Translations under genes and position numbers: made by a program
The notes under the pieces: generated by a model
Seen by the model: the letters and a program-made list of their open reading frames with translations, nothing else
The model's database searches: none
Told to the model about the DNA's origin: nothing
Shown here: positions 1-7,729 of the stretch, piece by piece
Position numbering within the stretch: the stretch's first letter is position 1
Layout: every line of letters starts with the position of its first letter
Source of the DNA: Propionibacterium sp.
Lineage (GTDB): Bacteria > Actinomycetota > Actinomycetes > Actinomycetales > Actinomycetaceae
DNA: 33,089 nt
Reading direction: 5' to 3'
Assembly (NCBI GenBank): GCA_030460725.1
Contig: JAKECL010000001.1
Span: 1-33,089 of the forward strand

Positions 1-1175
1 TCGCCGCTCTGCGCGGCACTGTCCTGTGCCGGGGGCATGACGGTGCCCTGCCCGCCGTTGCCGTCCGTGTAGACCGTTCCCAGGGGCAGTGTGCCGTCAG
101 CGGCCAGGGCTGCCCAGAGTTCCGTTGCGGCGGGCTCCTGGGCGACCACGCGGTTGTTGTCCCACGGTGCGGATCCCCAGGGCATCGTCACGAAGCGGAT
201 CGCGGACTTGTCGATGCGCGCCAAGGAGACCAGCAGGCCCACGTCGGTGTTGAGGTCCGCGAGCTCAGGGGAGGTCTGGAGTGCGCCGATCGCCTGCTTG
301 ACGAAGGTCACCAGGGCCGGGAGGTCGGAGACCAGGTTCTTCGCCAGAAGCTCGCGCACCATGGCCGCGACCAACTGCTGCTGCCGCCCGATGCGCTCGA
401 TGTCCGAGCCGTCACCCAGGTGCTTGCGTGCCCGGGCATAGGCCAGGGCCTGGGTTCCGTCCAGTCTCTGGCAGCCTGCGGGAAGGTCGAGGTCGGCCTC
501 TGCATCCTGCGCTGGTTCGGCCAGGTCGTACCAGACCCCGCCCAGGGCGTCGATCATGCCCTGGAAGCCCTTGAAGTCCACCACGACGAACCCGTCGATC
601 TGGAGGCCCGTCAGTGCCATGACCGCGGTGCGTGTGCATGCGATCCCGGAGGCAATGTCATCGGTGACGGCCCCGGTGGCGAAGGCTGAGTTGAACTGTC
701 CGGTGTAGGGGTCGGAGACACTTCCGTCGGTGCGCGTGCAGGAGGGGATGTCGGTCACCAGGTCGCGTGGGATGGACACGACGTCCACGTGGGCGCGGTC
801 CGCCGAGATGTGCATGACCATCGTCGTGTCGGACTGGATGGTGGAGAGCTCCTCGGAGTCGCCGTAGGCACTGGCGCCCTGGTTGTAGCGGGAGTCGATC
901 CCGGAGATGAGGATGTTGACGGCCCGGCCGGCGAAGGAGTCAGCCGGGGGGGCCTCCTCCTGGTTGCCGGACTGGGGCTGGAGTGCGGAGATGTCGATGA
1001 CGTTCCCGGCGATGTCGTCGGCGAGGTCGCGGTAGATGAACCATCCCGTCGATCCGACGAAGAGACACAGGGACAGGAGCGCCGCGAGGACGCCGCGCGT
1101 GGCGCCGAAGCGATACGGATTCGTGGCCGCGTGCAGCACGGGCATGAGTGGGCCCCTCGTCGTGTTCTTTCCCAT
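1..1175 (-). CDS. LytR-CpsA-Psr (LCP) family glycopolymer ligase, partial (C-terminus outside window)
   Basis: LCP proteins are membrane-anchored enzymes that transfer undecaprenyl-linked glycopolymers to peptidoglycan or cell-wall proteins outside the membrane. I translated 391 residues before the window edge. A short cytoplasmic N-terminus is followed by one membrane segment (about residues 28-48) and then the extracytoplasmic LCP domain from about residue 86. Family motifs are visible: ILISGIDSR (88-96), SDTTM (115-119), SIPRD with the phosphate-binding Arg (134-138), YARARK (246-251) and RIGRQQQ (261-267). The ATG at 1175 is chosen because a TAGGAT -10 hexamer lies just upstream and would give a nearly leaderless message. 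An in-frame ATG at 1145 with GAGGGG before it is a real alternative. Its place beside polysaccharide genes suggests it attaches one of the local polymers to the wall (inference). The stop codon is off the left edge. Confidence 0.9.
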   Translation of the reverse strand, partial: MGKNTTRGPLMPVLHAATNPYRFGATRGVLAALLSLCLFVGSTGWFIYRDLADDIAGNVIDISALQPQSGNQEEAPPADSFAGRAVNILISGIDSRYNQGASAYGDSEELSTIQSDTTMVMHISADRAHVDVVSIPRDLVTDIPSCTRTDGSVSDPYTGQFNSAFATGAVTDDIASGIACTRTAVMALTGLQIDGFVVVDFKGFQGMIDALGGVWYDLAEPAQDAEADLDLPAGCQRLDGTQALAYARARKHLGDGSDIERIGRQQQLVAAMVRELLAKNLVSDLPALVTFVKQAIGALQTSPELADLNTDVGLLVSLARIDKSAIRFVTMPWGSAPWDNNRVVAQEPAATELWAALAADGTLPLGTVYTDGNGGQGTVMPPAQDSAAQSG

Positions 1176-1184
1176 TGACTGCAG

Positions 1185-1190
1185 ATCCTA
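1185..1190 (-). promoter_or_regulatory. candidate -10 element (TAGGAT) for the LCP gene
   Basis: The minus strand reads TAGGAT, then nine bases, then the ATG at 1175. A start site 6-8 bases after the hexamer would leave a leader of only about 1-3 bases. No convincing -35 box is seen, which is common in actinobacteria. Confidence 0.35.
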
Positions 1191-1246
1191 CGTCACCGGC
1201 AGGCAGCGGCCGTGGGGGGCCCGCCACAGGGGTGGTGCGGACGACA

Positions 1247-1693
1247 TCAGGCGCCAGGGCCGTCGGAGGGAGTTCGGTGGATGTCGTCCCCGTCCAAGGG
1301 TGTGTGAGGCGGGTCGGCGTGCCCGGTGTCGGCGCAGGAGGGCGGGACTTCGGCAGGCAGGCGGACGTTCGCCAGGGCGACCGCCCGGGCCAGTCGCGTC
1401 AACCTCTTGTCGATCTCGGAGTCCCTGCGATAGGTCGTGGCAACCTGGACGAAGAAGGCCACGACCAGAACGTAGAGGAGCAGGTTGACCCCGCGCTCAA
1501 TTCCCAGTGCGTGGGCGAGCTCGTTCAGGAGACCCGGGAACAGGACTGCGAAAACCGCGAAGACGACGACCAGGAGCATTCCCAGGCGCCGCACGGCCAG
1601 GTGCTTGGAGGAGCGCACCGGACGCAGCACCAGCCAGGCGATGAGGAGCAGGGCCACCAGCAGGAGGGCCTTGATCAGCCAGTAGTTGGTCAT
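1247..1693 (-). CDS. DUF2304 family small membrane protein
   Basis: A 148-residue protein with three hydrophobic segments (about 5-24, 36-55 and 68-86). The family hallmark G-I-x-R-G-x-N-L-L-L-Y (64-74) is present, followed by an amphipathic C-terminal helix rich in Arg/Leu (90-112) and a polar tail. DUF2304 proteins are very often encoded next to dolichyl-phosphate-mannose-synthase-like GT2 enzymes and are thought to anchor or assist them at the membrane; a biochemical role is not established. The ATG at 1693 is preceded by GAGGTG at good distance, so a longer open frame reaching into the upstream gene is rejected. The upstream GT2 stop lies two bases before this start, indicating co-transcription and likely translational coupling. 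Confidence 0.8.
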   Translation of the reverse strand: MTNYWLIKALLLVALLLIAWLVLRPVRSSKHLAVRRLGMLLVVVFAVFAVLFPGLLNELAHALGIERGVNLLLYVLVVAFFVQVATTYRRDSEIDKRLTRLARAVALANVRLPAEVPPSCADTGHADPPHTPLDGDDIHRTPSDGPGA

Positions 1694-1695
1694 GG

Positions 1696-2370
1696 TCACC
1701 TCATGATCAGTTCGACGAGGATGTTCACGGAGTTCCACAGGGACTGGCCTTTGGAGCGTGAGTAGTCGGTGTACCTGATGTGGACGGGGATCTCGCGCCA
1801 CGGGAGCCCTGAGCGGGCAAGCTGTTCGATGATCTGGGTCGCATGGGCCATCCGGTTCTGGTCCAGGTGGACCGCCTCGACGGCGTCACGGCGCAGCAGA
1901 CGCAGGCCGTTGTGGGCATCCGTCAACTTCATCCCGGTCTGCATGCGCGTGACCGTGGCGGCTGTCTTGAGAACCAGCTTCTTCAGCCATCCGACCGGCG
2001 AGGGACCTCCGAGGAACCGTGACCCGAGGACCACGGCCAGGCCTTCGTTCTGCGCCACTTCTCGCATGCGCACGGCGTCGGAGATCTGGTGCTGCCCGTC
2101 GGCGTCGAAGGTGATCAGGTAGCGACCGTCGGTGGAGTGCAGGAAGTAGTCGAACCCCGTCTGCAGGGCCGCTCCCTGTCCGAGGTTGATGGGGTGGCTG
2201 ATGACGACGGCTCCGGCCTCGTGGGCCAGTCGGGCGGAGTTGTCGTGAGAGCCGTCATCCACGCAGATGACATGGGGAAAGGTCTGGATGGCCTCGCGGA
2301 TGACACCGCCGATGACAGTCGCCTCGTTGTACAGGGGCACGATCAGCCATGTGTCCGGGAATGGGGTCAT
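1696..2370 (-). CDS. GT2 glycosyltransferase, polyprenyl-phosphate sugar synthase (DPM1)-like
   Basis: A 224-residue GT-A fold enzyme of the dolichyl-phosphate-mannose-synthase type. Visible motifs are IVPLYNEA (10-17), the first nucleotide-binding Asp pair in CVDDGS (36-41), the NLGQGAALQTG segment (62-72) and the metal-binding DADGQH (89-94). It lacks C-terminal membrane spans, which fits its partner DUF2304 protein two bases downstream supplying the membrane anchor. The likely reaction is transfer of a hexose from a nucleotide sugar to undecaprenyl phosphate, making a donor used outside the membrane. Start ATG 2370 has GGGAGGAT upstream; the open frame extends further upstream but without family similarity. 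The donor sugar cannot be told from sequence. Confidence 0.88.
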   Translation of the reverse strand: MTPFPDTWLIVPLYNEATVIGGVIREAIQTFPHVICVDDGSHDNSARLAHEAGAVVISHPINLGQGAALQTGFDYFLHSTDGRYLITFDADGQHQISDAVRMREVAQNEGLAVVLGSRFLGGPSPVGWLKKLVLKTAATVTRMQTGMKLTDAHNGLRLLRRDAVEAVHLDQNRMAHATQIIEQLARSGLPWREIPVHIRYTDYSRSKGQSLWNSVNILVELIMR

Positions 2371-2424
2371 GCGGGTATCCTCCCACCAGCTCGCTCGCGA
2401 CGCGGGACGGTGGCGCTCCACGCA

Positions 2425-2430
2425 TAGGAT
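2425..2430 (+). promoter_or_regulatory. candidate -10 element (TAGGAT) for the wbpD-wbpE-wbpB operon
   Basis: TAGGAT lies in the 88-base divergent gap between the GT2 gene and wbpD, 28 bases before the ATG at 2459. This would give a leader of about 22 bases carrying GGAG. No clear -35 is seen. Confidence 0.35.
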
Positions 2431-2458
2431 TGGAGTCACCCCGCCGATCGGAGTACAC

Positions 2459-3064
2459 ATGCCGCGGATATCTGATTCGGCCGATGTCGCGAACAGTGCG
2501 CACATCGGTCAGGGCTCACAGGTCTGGCACCTGGCACAGGTCCGCGAGGACGCTCACCTGGGGCCCGGGTGTGTCATCGGTCGTGGGGCCTACATCGGCA
2601 CCGGTGTCCGGCTGGGTGCCCATTGCAAGGTGCAGAACTACGCGCTGGTCTACGAGCCCGCGGAGCTGGCCGACGGCGTGTTCATCGGCCCGGCAGTCGT
2701 CCTGACCAATGACCACAACCCCCGAGCCGTCAACCCGGACGGATCCCTGAAGTCCGCGGAGGACTGGGAACCTGTCGGCGTGACGATCGGGCGCGGTGCG
2801 TCGATCGGCGCGCGTGCAGTCTGTGTGGCTCCCGTGTCCATCGGCGAGTGGGCCACCGTCGCCGCAGGCGCGGTCGTCACCCACGACGTGCCTGCGTTCG
2901 CCCTTGTGGCGGGGGTGCCCGCCCGTCGCATCGGGTGGGTGGGGCGCGCCGGTGTCCCACTGGTTCCCGACGAGGGCGACGAGGGGCAGCTGCGCTGTCC
3001 ACGCACGGGCGCCCTCTACCGCCTCACCACACCCGACCAGCTTGAGGAAGTCGATCCCACATGA
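2459..3064 (+). CDS. wbpD: WbpD-like UDP-2-acetamido-3-amino-glucuronate N-acetyltransferase
   Basis: A 201-residue left-handed beta-helix acetyltransferase with hexapeptide repeats (IGQGSQVW, LGPGCVIG, IGTGVRLG, IGRGASIG, IGARAV) spanning about 15-165. The segment QNYALVYE followed by FIGPAVVLTNDHNPRA is typical of the WbpD/WlbB group, which uses acetyl-CoA to acetylate the 3-amino group of UDP-GlcNAc(3NH2)A. A short C-terminal piece (RCPRTGALYRL) resembles the CxxTG tail seen in such enzymes. Start ATG 2459 follows GGAG; an earlier in-frame start at 2267 would overlap the divergent GT2 gene and is rejected. It shares ATGA with the next gene, so the two are translationally coupled. It is the fourth enzyme of the proposed diacetamido-uronic acid pathway. 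Confidence 0.88.
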   Translation: MPRISDSADVANSAHIGQGSQVWHLAQVREDAHLGPGCVIGRGAYIGTGVRLGAHCKVQNYALVYEPAELADGVFIGPAVVLTNDHNPRAVNPDGSLKSAEDWEPVGVTIGRGASIGARAVCVAPVSIGEWATVAAGAVVTHDVPAFALVAGVPARRIGWVGRAGVPLVPDEGDEGQLRCPRTGALYRLTTPDQLEEVDPT

Positions 3065-4164
3065 CCCGAGACCTGATTCCAGCCGCCCATCCGATCATCG
3101 GTGAGGAGGAGGTCGCCGCCGTCTCGGCTGTCCTGCGTTCCGGGATGGTGGCGCAGGGCCCGCAGGTGGCTGCGTTCGAGGAGGAGTTCTCCGAGCACCT
3201 CGTTGACGGGGCCCAGGCGATCGCGGTGAACTCCGGTACCTCCGCCCTGCACCTGGGATTGCTGGCCGCAGGGATCGGGGTGGGCGATGAGGTGATCGTC
3301 CCGTCGTTCACCTTCGCGGCCACTGGCAACTCCGTCGCCATCACGGGTGCCACTCCGGTCTTCGCCGATATTGACGCGCGCACCTTCTGCTTGGACCCCG
3401 ACGCCGTGGAGGCTGCACTGACCCCACGCACCCGTGCCGTCATGCCCGTCCACCTCTACGGTCACCCCGCCGACATGGAGAGCATCTGCCGACTCGCCGA
3501 AAGCCACGGTCTGGCGGTCTTCGAGGACGCCGCCCAGGCCCACGGTGCGTCCCTGCACGGGGTCCGGGTGGGGGCCTTCGGGACCTTCGGAGCCTTCAGC
3601 CTCTATCCCACCAAGAACATGACCGCAGGTGAGGGGGGCATGGTGACCACCCGGGAGCCAGAGATCGCCAGGCGTGTCCGGTTGTTGCGCAACCAGGGGA
3701 TGGAGAAGCGTTACGCGAACGAGTTGGTGGGTCTGAACAATCGCATGACCGACATCCACGCCGCGATCGGTCGTGTCCAGCTGGGCAAGGTCGATGCGTG
3801 GACGAAGCAGCGTCAGGCGAATGCCGCGTTCCTCGACGAGAACCTTGACGGTGTCGTCGTGCCGCCCGTGGCCGAGGGAGCCGTCCACGTGTACCACCAG
3901 TACACGATCCGCGTGCAGGGCACGGACCGTGACCGCTTCCAGCAGGCGCTGCGCGAGGAATGGCAGGTCGGTTCGGGGGTCTACTATCCGATTCCCAACC
4001 ACCGTCTGCCCTCCCTGGAGCACTTCGCCCCCGGCCTGGATCTGCCTGAGACTGAACGGGCCGCCCGCGAGGTCGTCTCGCTGCCGGTGCACCCCTCGCT
4101 CAGTCAGACGGACCTGGAACGCATCGTGGAGGGCGTCAACGCCTGCGCGAAGGCAGGCGCCTGA
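3061..4164 (+). CDS. wbpE: WbpE-like DegT/DnrJ/EryC1 PLP-dependent aminotransferase
   Basis: A 367-residue sugar aminotransferase of the DegT family. PLP-site features are visible: NSGTSALHL (57-65), VFEDAAQAHG with the pyridine-N-contacting Asp156, and the Schiff-base Lys185 in SLYPTKNMTAGEGG. NNRMTDIHAAIGRVQL and YYPIPNHR are also typical of the family. In the Wbp pathway the enzyme converts the 3-keto sugar made by WbpB into UDP-2-acetamido-3-amino-2,3-dideoxy-glucuronate, with glutamate as amino donor. The start overlaps the wbpD stop by four bases and the wbpB start is one base after its stop, so D, E and B form one operon. The exact sugar substrate is inferred from these neighbours. Confidence 0.9.
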   Translation: MTRDLIPAAHPIIGEEEVAAVSAVLRSGMVAQGPQVAAFEEEFSEHLVDGAQAIAVNSGTSALHLGLLAAGIGVGDEVIVPSFTFAATGNSVAITGATPVFADIDARTFCLDPDAVEAALTPRTRAVMPVHLYGHPADMESICRLAESHGLAVFEDAAQAHGASLHGVRVGAFGTFGAFSLYPTKNMTAGEGGMVTTREPEIARRVRLLRNQGMEKRYANELVGLNNRMTDIHAAIGRVQLGKVDAWTKQRQANAAFLDENLDGVVVPPVAEGAVHVYHQYTIRVQGTDRDRFQQALREEWQVGSGVYYPIPNHRLPSLEHFAPGLDLPETERAAREVVSLPVHPSLSQTDLERIVEGVNACAKAGA

Positions 4165-4165
4165 G

Positions 4166-5158
4166 ATGGCTGACCTCCGTGTGGGAGTGCTCGGCATCGG
4201 CTCCATGGGGCGCCACCACGTGCGCAATCTCCGGGCCGCGCAGGGTATGGAGCTGGTGGCCGTGGCTGATCCGGGCGGGGACCGCTTCGGCGTCGCGGGT
4301 GACCTGGATGTCCTTCCTGATGTCCAGGCACTGATCAACGCCGGCATCGATGCAGCTGTCGTCGCCGTGCCCACCGTCTTCCACGAGGATGCAGCACTGG
4401 CACTTGCAGACGCCGGGGTGCACACACTGGTGGAGAAGCCCCTGGCACTGGATGTCCGCGCCGCCCAGAGGGTCGCCACCGCCTTCGAGAAGGCCGGTTT
4501 GGTGGGGGCCGTCGGATACGTGGAGCGCTGCAATCCTGCCCTGATGGAGATGCGGAAGAGGATTGCGGAGGGACAGCTGGGGGCGATCCACCAGATCGTC
4601 ACGCGCCGACAGTCGCCGTTCCCCGCCCGCATCTCCGACGTCGGCGTGGTCAAGGACCTGGCCACCCACGACATCGACCTGACGGCGTGGGTGTCGGGGT
4701 CCACCTATGAGTCGGTGTTCGCCCAGACCGCCTACCGGTCGGGCCGGGACCACGAGGACATGTTGGTGGCGTCGGGGCGCCTGGCCAGCGGTGTCCTGGT
4801 CAACCACCTGGTCAACTGGCTCACCCCCTACAAGGACCGAAGGACCATCGTCACAGGCGAGCACGGCGCGCTCGTGGCGGACACCGCGATGGGAGACCTG
4901 ACCTTCTACGAGAACGGGCGCATGCCCGTCCAGTGGGACCAGATCGCGGCCTTCCGGGGAGTCTCGGAGGGGACGATCACCCGCTATGCACTCACGAAGC
5001 GCGAACCGATCGCCGTCGAGCTCGAGCACTTCAGGGACGCGGTCCTGGGCATCGGGTCCGACCACGTCACCATGGAGGAGGGGGTGGCCGCGCTGCGTGT
5101 CGTCGAGGCCGTCCTGGAGTCGGCGGACACCGGGAAGGTCATGCACCCCCATGTCTGA
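4166..5158 (+). CDS. wbpB: WbpB-like Gfo/Idh/MocA NAD-dependent sugar dehydrogenase
   Basis: A 330-residue oxidoreductase with an N-terminal Rossmann fold (GVLGIGSMGRHHVRN, about 7-21), the family EKPLALD segment carrying the catalytic Lys (about 90-96) and a C-terminal Gfo/Idh substrate domain (LATHDIDLTAW near 170). WbpB oxidises C3 of UDP-GlcNAcA with NAD, feeding WbpE. Length matches the family. The start at 4166 lies one base after the wbpE stop, with AGGCAGG upstream. Its 3' end overlaps the next glycosyltransferase by eight bases. Gfo/Idh proteins are functionally diverse, so the WbpB role rests on adjacency to wbpD and wbpE and on wbpI and wbpA elsewhere in the window. Confidence 0.88.
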   Translation: MADLRVGVLGIGSMGRHHVRNLRAAQGMELVAVADPGGDRFGVAGDLDVLPDVQALINAGIDAAVVAVPTVFHEDAALALADAGVHTLVEKPLALDVRAAQRVATAFEKAGLVGAVGYVERCNPALMEMRKRIAEGQLGAIHQIVTRRQSPFPARISDVGVVKDLATHDIDLTAWVSGSTYESVFAQTAYRSGRDHEDMLVASGRLASGVLVNHLVNWLTPYKDRRTIVTGEHGALVADTAMGDLTFYENGRMPVQWDQIAAFRGVSEGTITRYALTKREPIAVELEHFRDAVLGIGSDHVTMEEGVAALRVVEAVLESADTGKVMHPHV

Positions 5159-6485
5159 GCTCGGGCGAGCGTCTGTGGGTCGCGCGCCTTCGGGGAGGCA
5201 ACCGGTCAGACGGCCCCCCCGCGTCGTCCTGGCCTCGCGGATCTACGCCCCGGAGGTCGCGGCCGCAGCCTTCCGGCTCGCGGCTGTTGCACGGTCGTTG
5301 AGCAGGGCAGGTGCCCGTGTCCGCGTGCTCACCTCACGTCCTGCGGACACACCCGCGGTGGAGGGCGACCACCGTCTGCAGGTCCTGCGGGCACGGACCC
5401 TGCGGGGCAGCGACGGCTATCTGCGTGGGTATGCGCAGTACCTGTCCTTCGACCTCCCGCTGGCGTTCAGGCTCCTGACCCTGCGCCCCCGACCCGACGT
5501 CGTCGTGGCGGAGCCACCCCCCACCACGGGTGCCGTGGTGCGCGTCGTCTGTGCCCTCCGGCGCATCCCCTATGTCCACTACGCCGCTGACGTGTGGTCG
5601 GATGCCGCGGCATCCATGGACGTTCCGCGTCCCGTCGTCGCCGGTCTGCGCATGGTCGAACGTTGCGCCCTGCGGGGCGCCTGCCGGGTCATCGCGGTCA
5701 ACGAGGGTGTGGCACGTCGTGTCCGTGAGCTCGGGGCACGCGACGTGCGGGTGGTGCTCAACGGCATCGACACCGATGTCTTCACTCCCGGCGGGCCCAC
5801 CCCTGACACACAGATCCAGGAGGACTCCGGTGTCGGCGCACATGTGCCGGGAGGCGGTCCCCGGGCGCGGACAGCAGGGGCTGATGGTCTCCCCTCGTCC
5901 TCTGACGCCACGGATCCGGGCAGCATTCGGGAGCGGATACCCGAGCACTTCCTCGTCTACGCCGGTACCGCCTCGGAGTGGCAGGGAGCAGGGGTCTTCG
6001 TCGACGCGTTCCGTCACCTCGAAGTCGACCATCCGGACCTGCACCTGGTGTTCATGGGGCAGGGGACCGACCTGCCCTCGATCCGGGAGCATGCCGGTGG
6101 TGATCCCCGGATCCACTTCATCGGCCAGAAGCCCCCCGGTGAGGCCGCGCGGTGGCAGGCGGCCGCCGAGGTCGCCCTCGTGTCCATCGTCCCGGGACGG
6201 GGCTACGACTTCGCCTACCCCACCAAGGTCCTGGCAGCGCTGGCCTGTGGAACGCCGGTGGTGTTCGCTGGCGTCGGCCCGGCCGCACAGGACATCGTCG
6301 GAGCCGATCTGGGTGCGGTGGCCGACCATGAGGCGGGCGCCGTGGCTGAGGCGATCCGCGACGTGTTGGGGCGTCCCAGGGACAGCGGGCACCTGCGTGA
6401 CTGGGTTCTGGCACACCGGTCCCTGGATGCCACCGGGCGTGGGGTGGCCGAGGTCGTGCTCGGTGCCCTCACGGGTCGACACTGA
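5151..6485 (+). CDS. GT4-family glycosyltransferase with a long disordered interdomain linker
   Basis: A 444-residue GT-B enzyme. The N-terminal half starts VVLASRIYAPE and contains EPPPTTGAV and the acceptor-side segment YVHYAADVW; the C-terminal half has FLVYAGTASEWQGAG, FMGQGTDLP and YPTKVLAALACGTPVV, typical of WbuB-like GT4 enzymes. The start overlaps the wbpB stop by eight bases, so it is probably coupled to wbpD-E-B. Between the two domains (about residues 213-262) lies a Gly/Pro/Ser/Asp-rich stretch with no family counterpart that looks disordered. The first 25 residues are also basic and low-complexity and include a seven-C tract at 5214-5220. Donor and acceptor are unknown; it may transfer an N-acetylated amino sugar or the diacetamido-uronic acid. 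Confidence 0.85.
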   Translation: MSELGRASVGRAPSGRQPVRRPPRVVLASRIYAPEVAAAAFRLAAVARSLSRAGARVRVLTSRPADTPAVEGDHRLQVLRARTLRGSDGYLRGYAQYLSFDLPLAFRLLTLRPRPDVVVAEPPPTTGAVVRVVCALRRIPYVHYAADVWSDAAASMDVPRPVVAGLRMVERCALRGACRVIAVNEGVARRVRELGARDVRVVLNGIDTDVFTPGGPTPDTQIQEDSGVGAHVPGGGPRARTAGADGLPSSSDATDPGSIRERIPEHFLVYAGTASEWQGAGVFVDAFRHLEVDHPDLHLVFMGQGTDLPSIREHAGGDPRIHFIGQKPPGEAARWQAAAEVALVSIVPGRGYDFAYPTKVLAALACGTPVVFAGVGPAAQDIVGADLGAVADHEAGAVAEAIRDVLGRPRDSGHLRDWVLAHRSLDATGRGVAEVVLGALTGRH

Positions 6486-6512
6486 CACCTGCACGGTGCG
6501 GCGCGGCCGTGT

Positions 6513-6540
6513 GTGCATCCGCCGAACGACTGGCGTGCAC
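6513..6540. terminator. possible hairpin between convergent genes
   Basis: GTGCA pairs with TGCAC, with an inner GCC/GGC pair and an eight-base loop, in the 116-base gap between two convergent genes. No T-run follows on either strand, so it is at best a weak or Rho-independent-like bidirectional terminator. Confidence 0.25.
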
Positions 6541-6601
6541 GCGTCCCCACCGCTGCGGGCACGTCACGGATGACGGCCTCGGACGCCGGTGCGGGGTCCC
6601 C

Positions 6602-7672
6602 TCACAGACCCCGTTGCAGCGCCCGCGCCACGCGGTCGGCGGCGTGTCCGTCACCGTAGGGGGTTGCCTCGGTGTCGGCGGGCCTGGGTCGGGAGGCGGC
6701 GTGGACGAGGGCGGGGCCGGGCTCCGCCAGGACGTTCCATCCCAGCTCCACCGTCTCGACCCACTCGGTGGAGGGACGGACCGTGGTCGTGGGCACCTGC
6801 AAGAGGAAGGCTTCCTTCTGCAGACCACCCGAGTCGGTGATGACACCACGGGAACGCATGACCGAGGCCACGAGCTCCCGGTAGCCCACCGGGGGGTGGG
6901 AGAGGAGCGCTCCTCCTCCCAGCTCGAGGCCGAACTGCGCGCTTCGGGCCACCAGACGTGGATGGGCCAGGACCACGACCGGGTGGTCGACGTTGCGCAG
7001 GGAGTCCAGCACGGCCGCCAGGCGGCGGGGGTCGTCCGTGTTCTCCGCCCGGTGGATGGTGGCAATGGAGTAGGAGCCGTCCTCCAGACCGAGCTCCGTC
7101 GCGATGGGGGAGACCATGTTGCGGTCCAGGACACGGTCGCGCACCGACATGAGCACATCCGTCATGACGTCACCCACCACCACGGTCCTGGTTGCCAAGC
7201 CCTCGTCAGACAGGTGCCCGGCGGCAACGGTCGTCGGCGCCAGCAGGAGGTCCGCGGCGTGGTCCGTGAGGACACGGTTGATCTCCTCGGGCATGCGCCG
7301 GTCGAAGGACCGCAGTCCGGCCTCCAGGTGTGCCAGGGGGAGGTGGGTCTTGGCGGCACACACCGCTGCAGCCAGTGTGGAGTTCGTGTCGCCGTAGACC
7401 AGCACCCAGTCGGGTTCCAGATCTGGTAGGACGTCGTCCAGGGCCGCCATCATCGCACCCGTCTGGTGTCCGTGGGAGCCCGATCCGATGCCCAGGTGGA
7501 TGTCGGGGGCGGGGATGTCGAGCTCCTCGAAGAACACGGCGGAGAGCATGGGGTCGTAGTGCTGTCCGGTGTGGATGATGACGTGGTCCAGGTCGGCCCG
7601 GGCGAACGCGTGGGAGATGGGGGCGAGCTTGACGAACTGGGGGCGGGCGCCCACCACCGAGACGATGCGCAT
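6602..7672 (-). CDS. wbpI: WbpI-like UDP-GlcNAc(3NAc)A 2-epimerase (non-hydrolysing)
   Basis: A 356-residue UDP-N-acetylglucosamine 2-epimerase-family protein: VVGARPQFVKLAP (6-18), HTGQHYD (34-40), YGDTNSTLAAA (93-103), HLEAGLRSFD (115-124), PEEINR (128-133), TIHRAEN (205-211) and ITDSGGLQKEAF (278-289). In place of the QEEAP/TERPE of ordinary WecB epimerases, this protein has QKEA followed by TEWVE (302-306). To my knowledge that combination marks the WbpI-like branch acting on the 3-acetamido uronate, which fits wbpD, E and B next door. The product would be UDP-2,3-diacetamido-2,3-dideoxy-mannuronate. It is the only minus-strand gene inside the block and has no Shine-Dalgarno sequence; a TAGACT hexamer six bases before the ATG implies leaderless transcription. 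Confidence 0.9.
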   Translation of the reverse strand: MRIVSVVGARPQFVKLAPISHAFARADLDHVIIHTGQHYDPMLSAVFFEELDIPAPDIHLGIGSGSHGHQTGAMMAALDDVLPDLEPDWVLVYGDTNSTLAAAVCAAKTHLPLAHLEAGLRSFDRRMPEEINRVLTDHAADLLLAPTTVAAGHLSDEGLATRTVVVGDVMTDVLMSVRDRVLDRNMVSPIATELGLEDGSYSIATIHRAENTDDPRRLAAVLDSLRNVDHPVVVLAHPRLVARSAQFGLELGGGALLSHPPVGYRELVASVMRSRGVITDSGGLQKEAFLLQVPTTTVRPSTEWVETVELGWNVLAEPGPALVHAASRPRPADTEATPYGDGHAADRVARALQRGL

Positions 7673-7677
7673 GACGG

Positions 7678-7684
7678 TAGTCTA
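7678..7684. promoter_or_regulatory. candidate shared, palindromic -10 element (TAGTCTA) for divergent wbpI and GT
   Basis: On the plus strand TAGTCT (7678-7683) would start a transcript near 7690, giving a leader of about 40 bases before the GTG at 7730. On the minus strand the same bases read TAGACT (7684-7679), six bases before the wbpI ATG, which would make that message leaderless. Both hexamers fit the TAnnnT pattern. No -35 is obvious on either side. Confidence 0.45.
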
Positions 7685-7729
7685 CGGACAGGCGGTCCAG
7701 GCCCGGAGCGTGTGTGATGAGGGGGAACG

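Noticed and set aside
3016..4704. Long minus-strand open frame (562 codons) opposite wbpE and wbpB
   Set aside because: It is antisense to two clear enzymes, has low-complexity Arg/Ser/Thr composition typical of GC-rich shadow frames, and shows no domain.
5214..5220. Seven-C tract near the start of a GT gene (also seven-G tracts at 12313, 24094 and elsewhere) as phase-variation switches
   Set aside because: Tracts of seven are expected in DNA this GC-rich and occur throughout the window; no longer tract or out-of-frame variant is visible.
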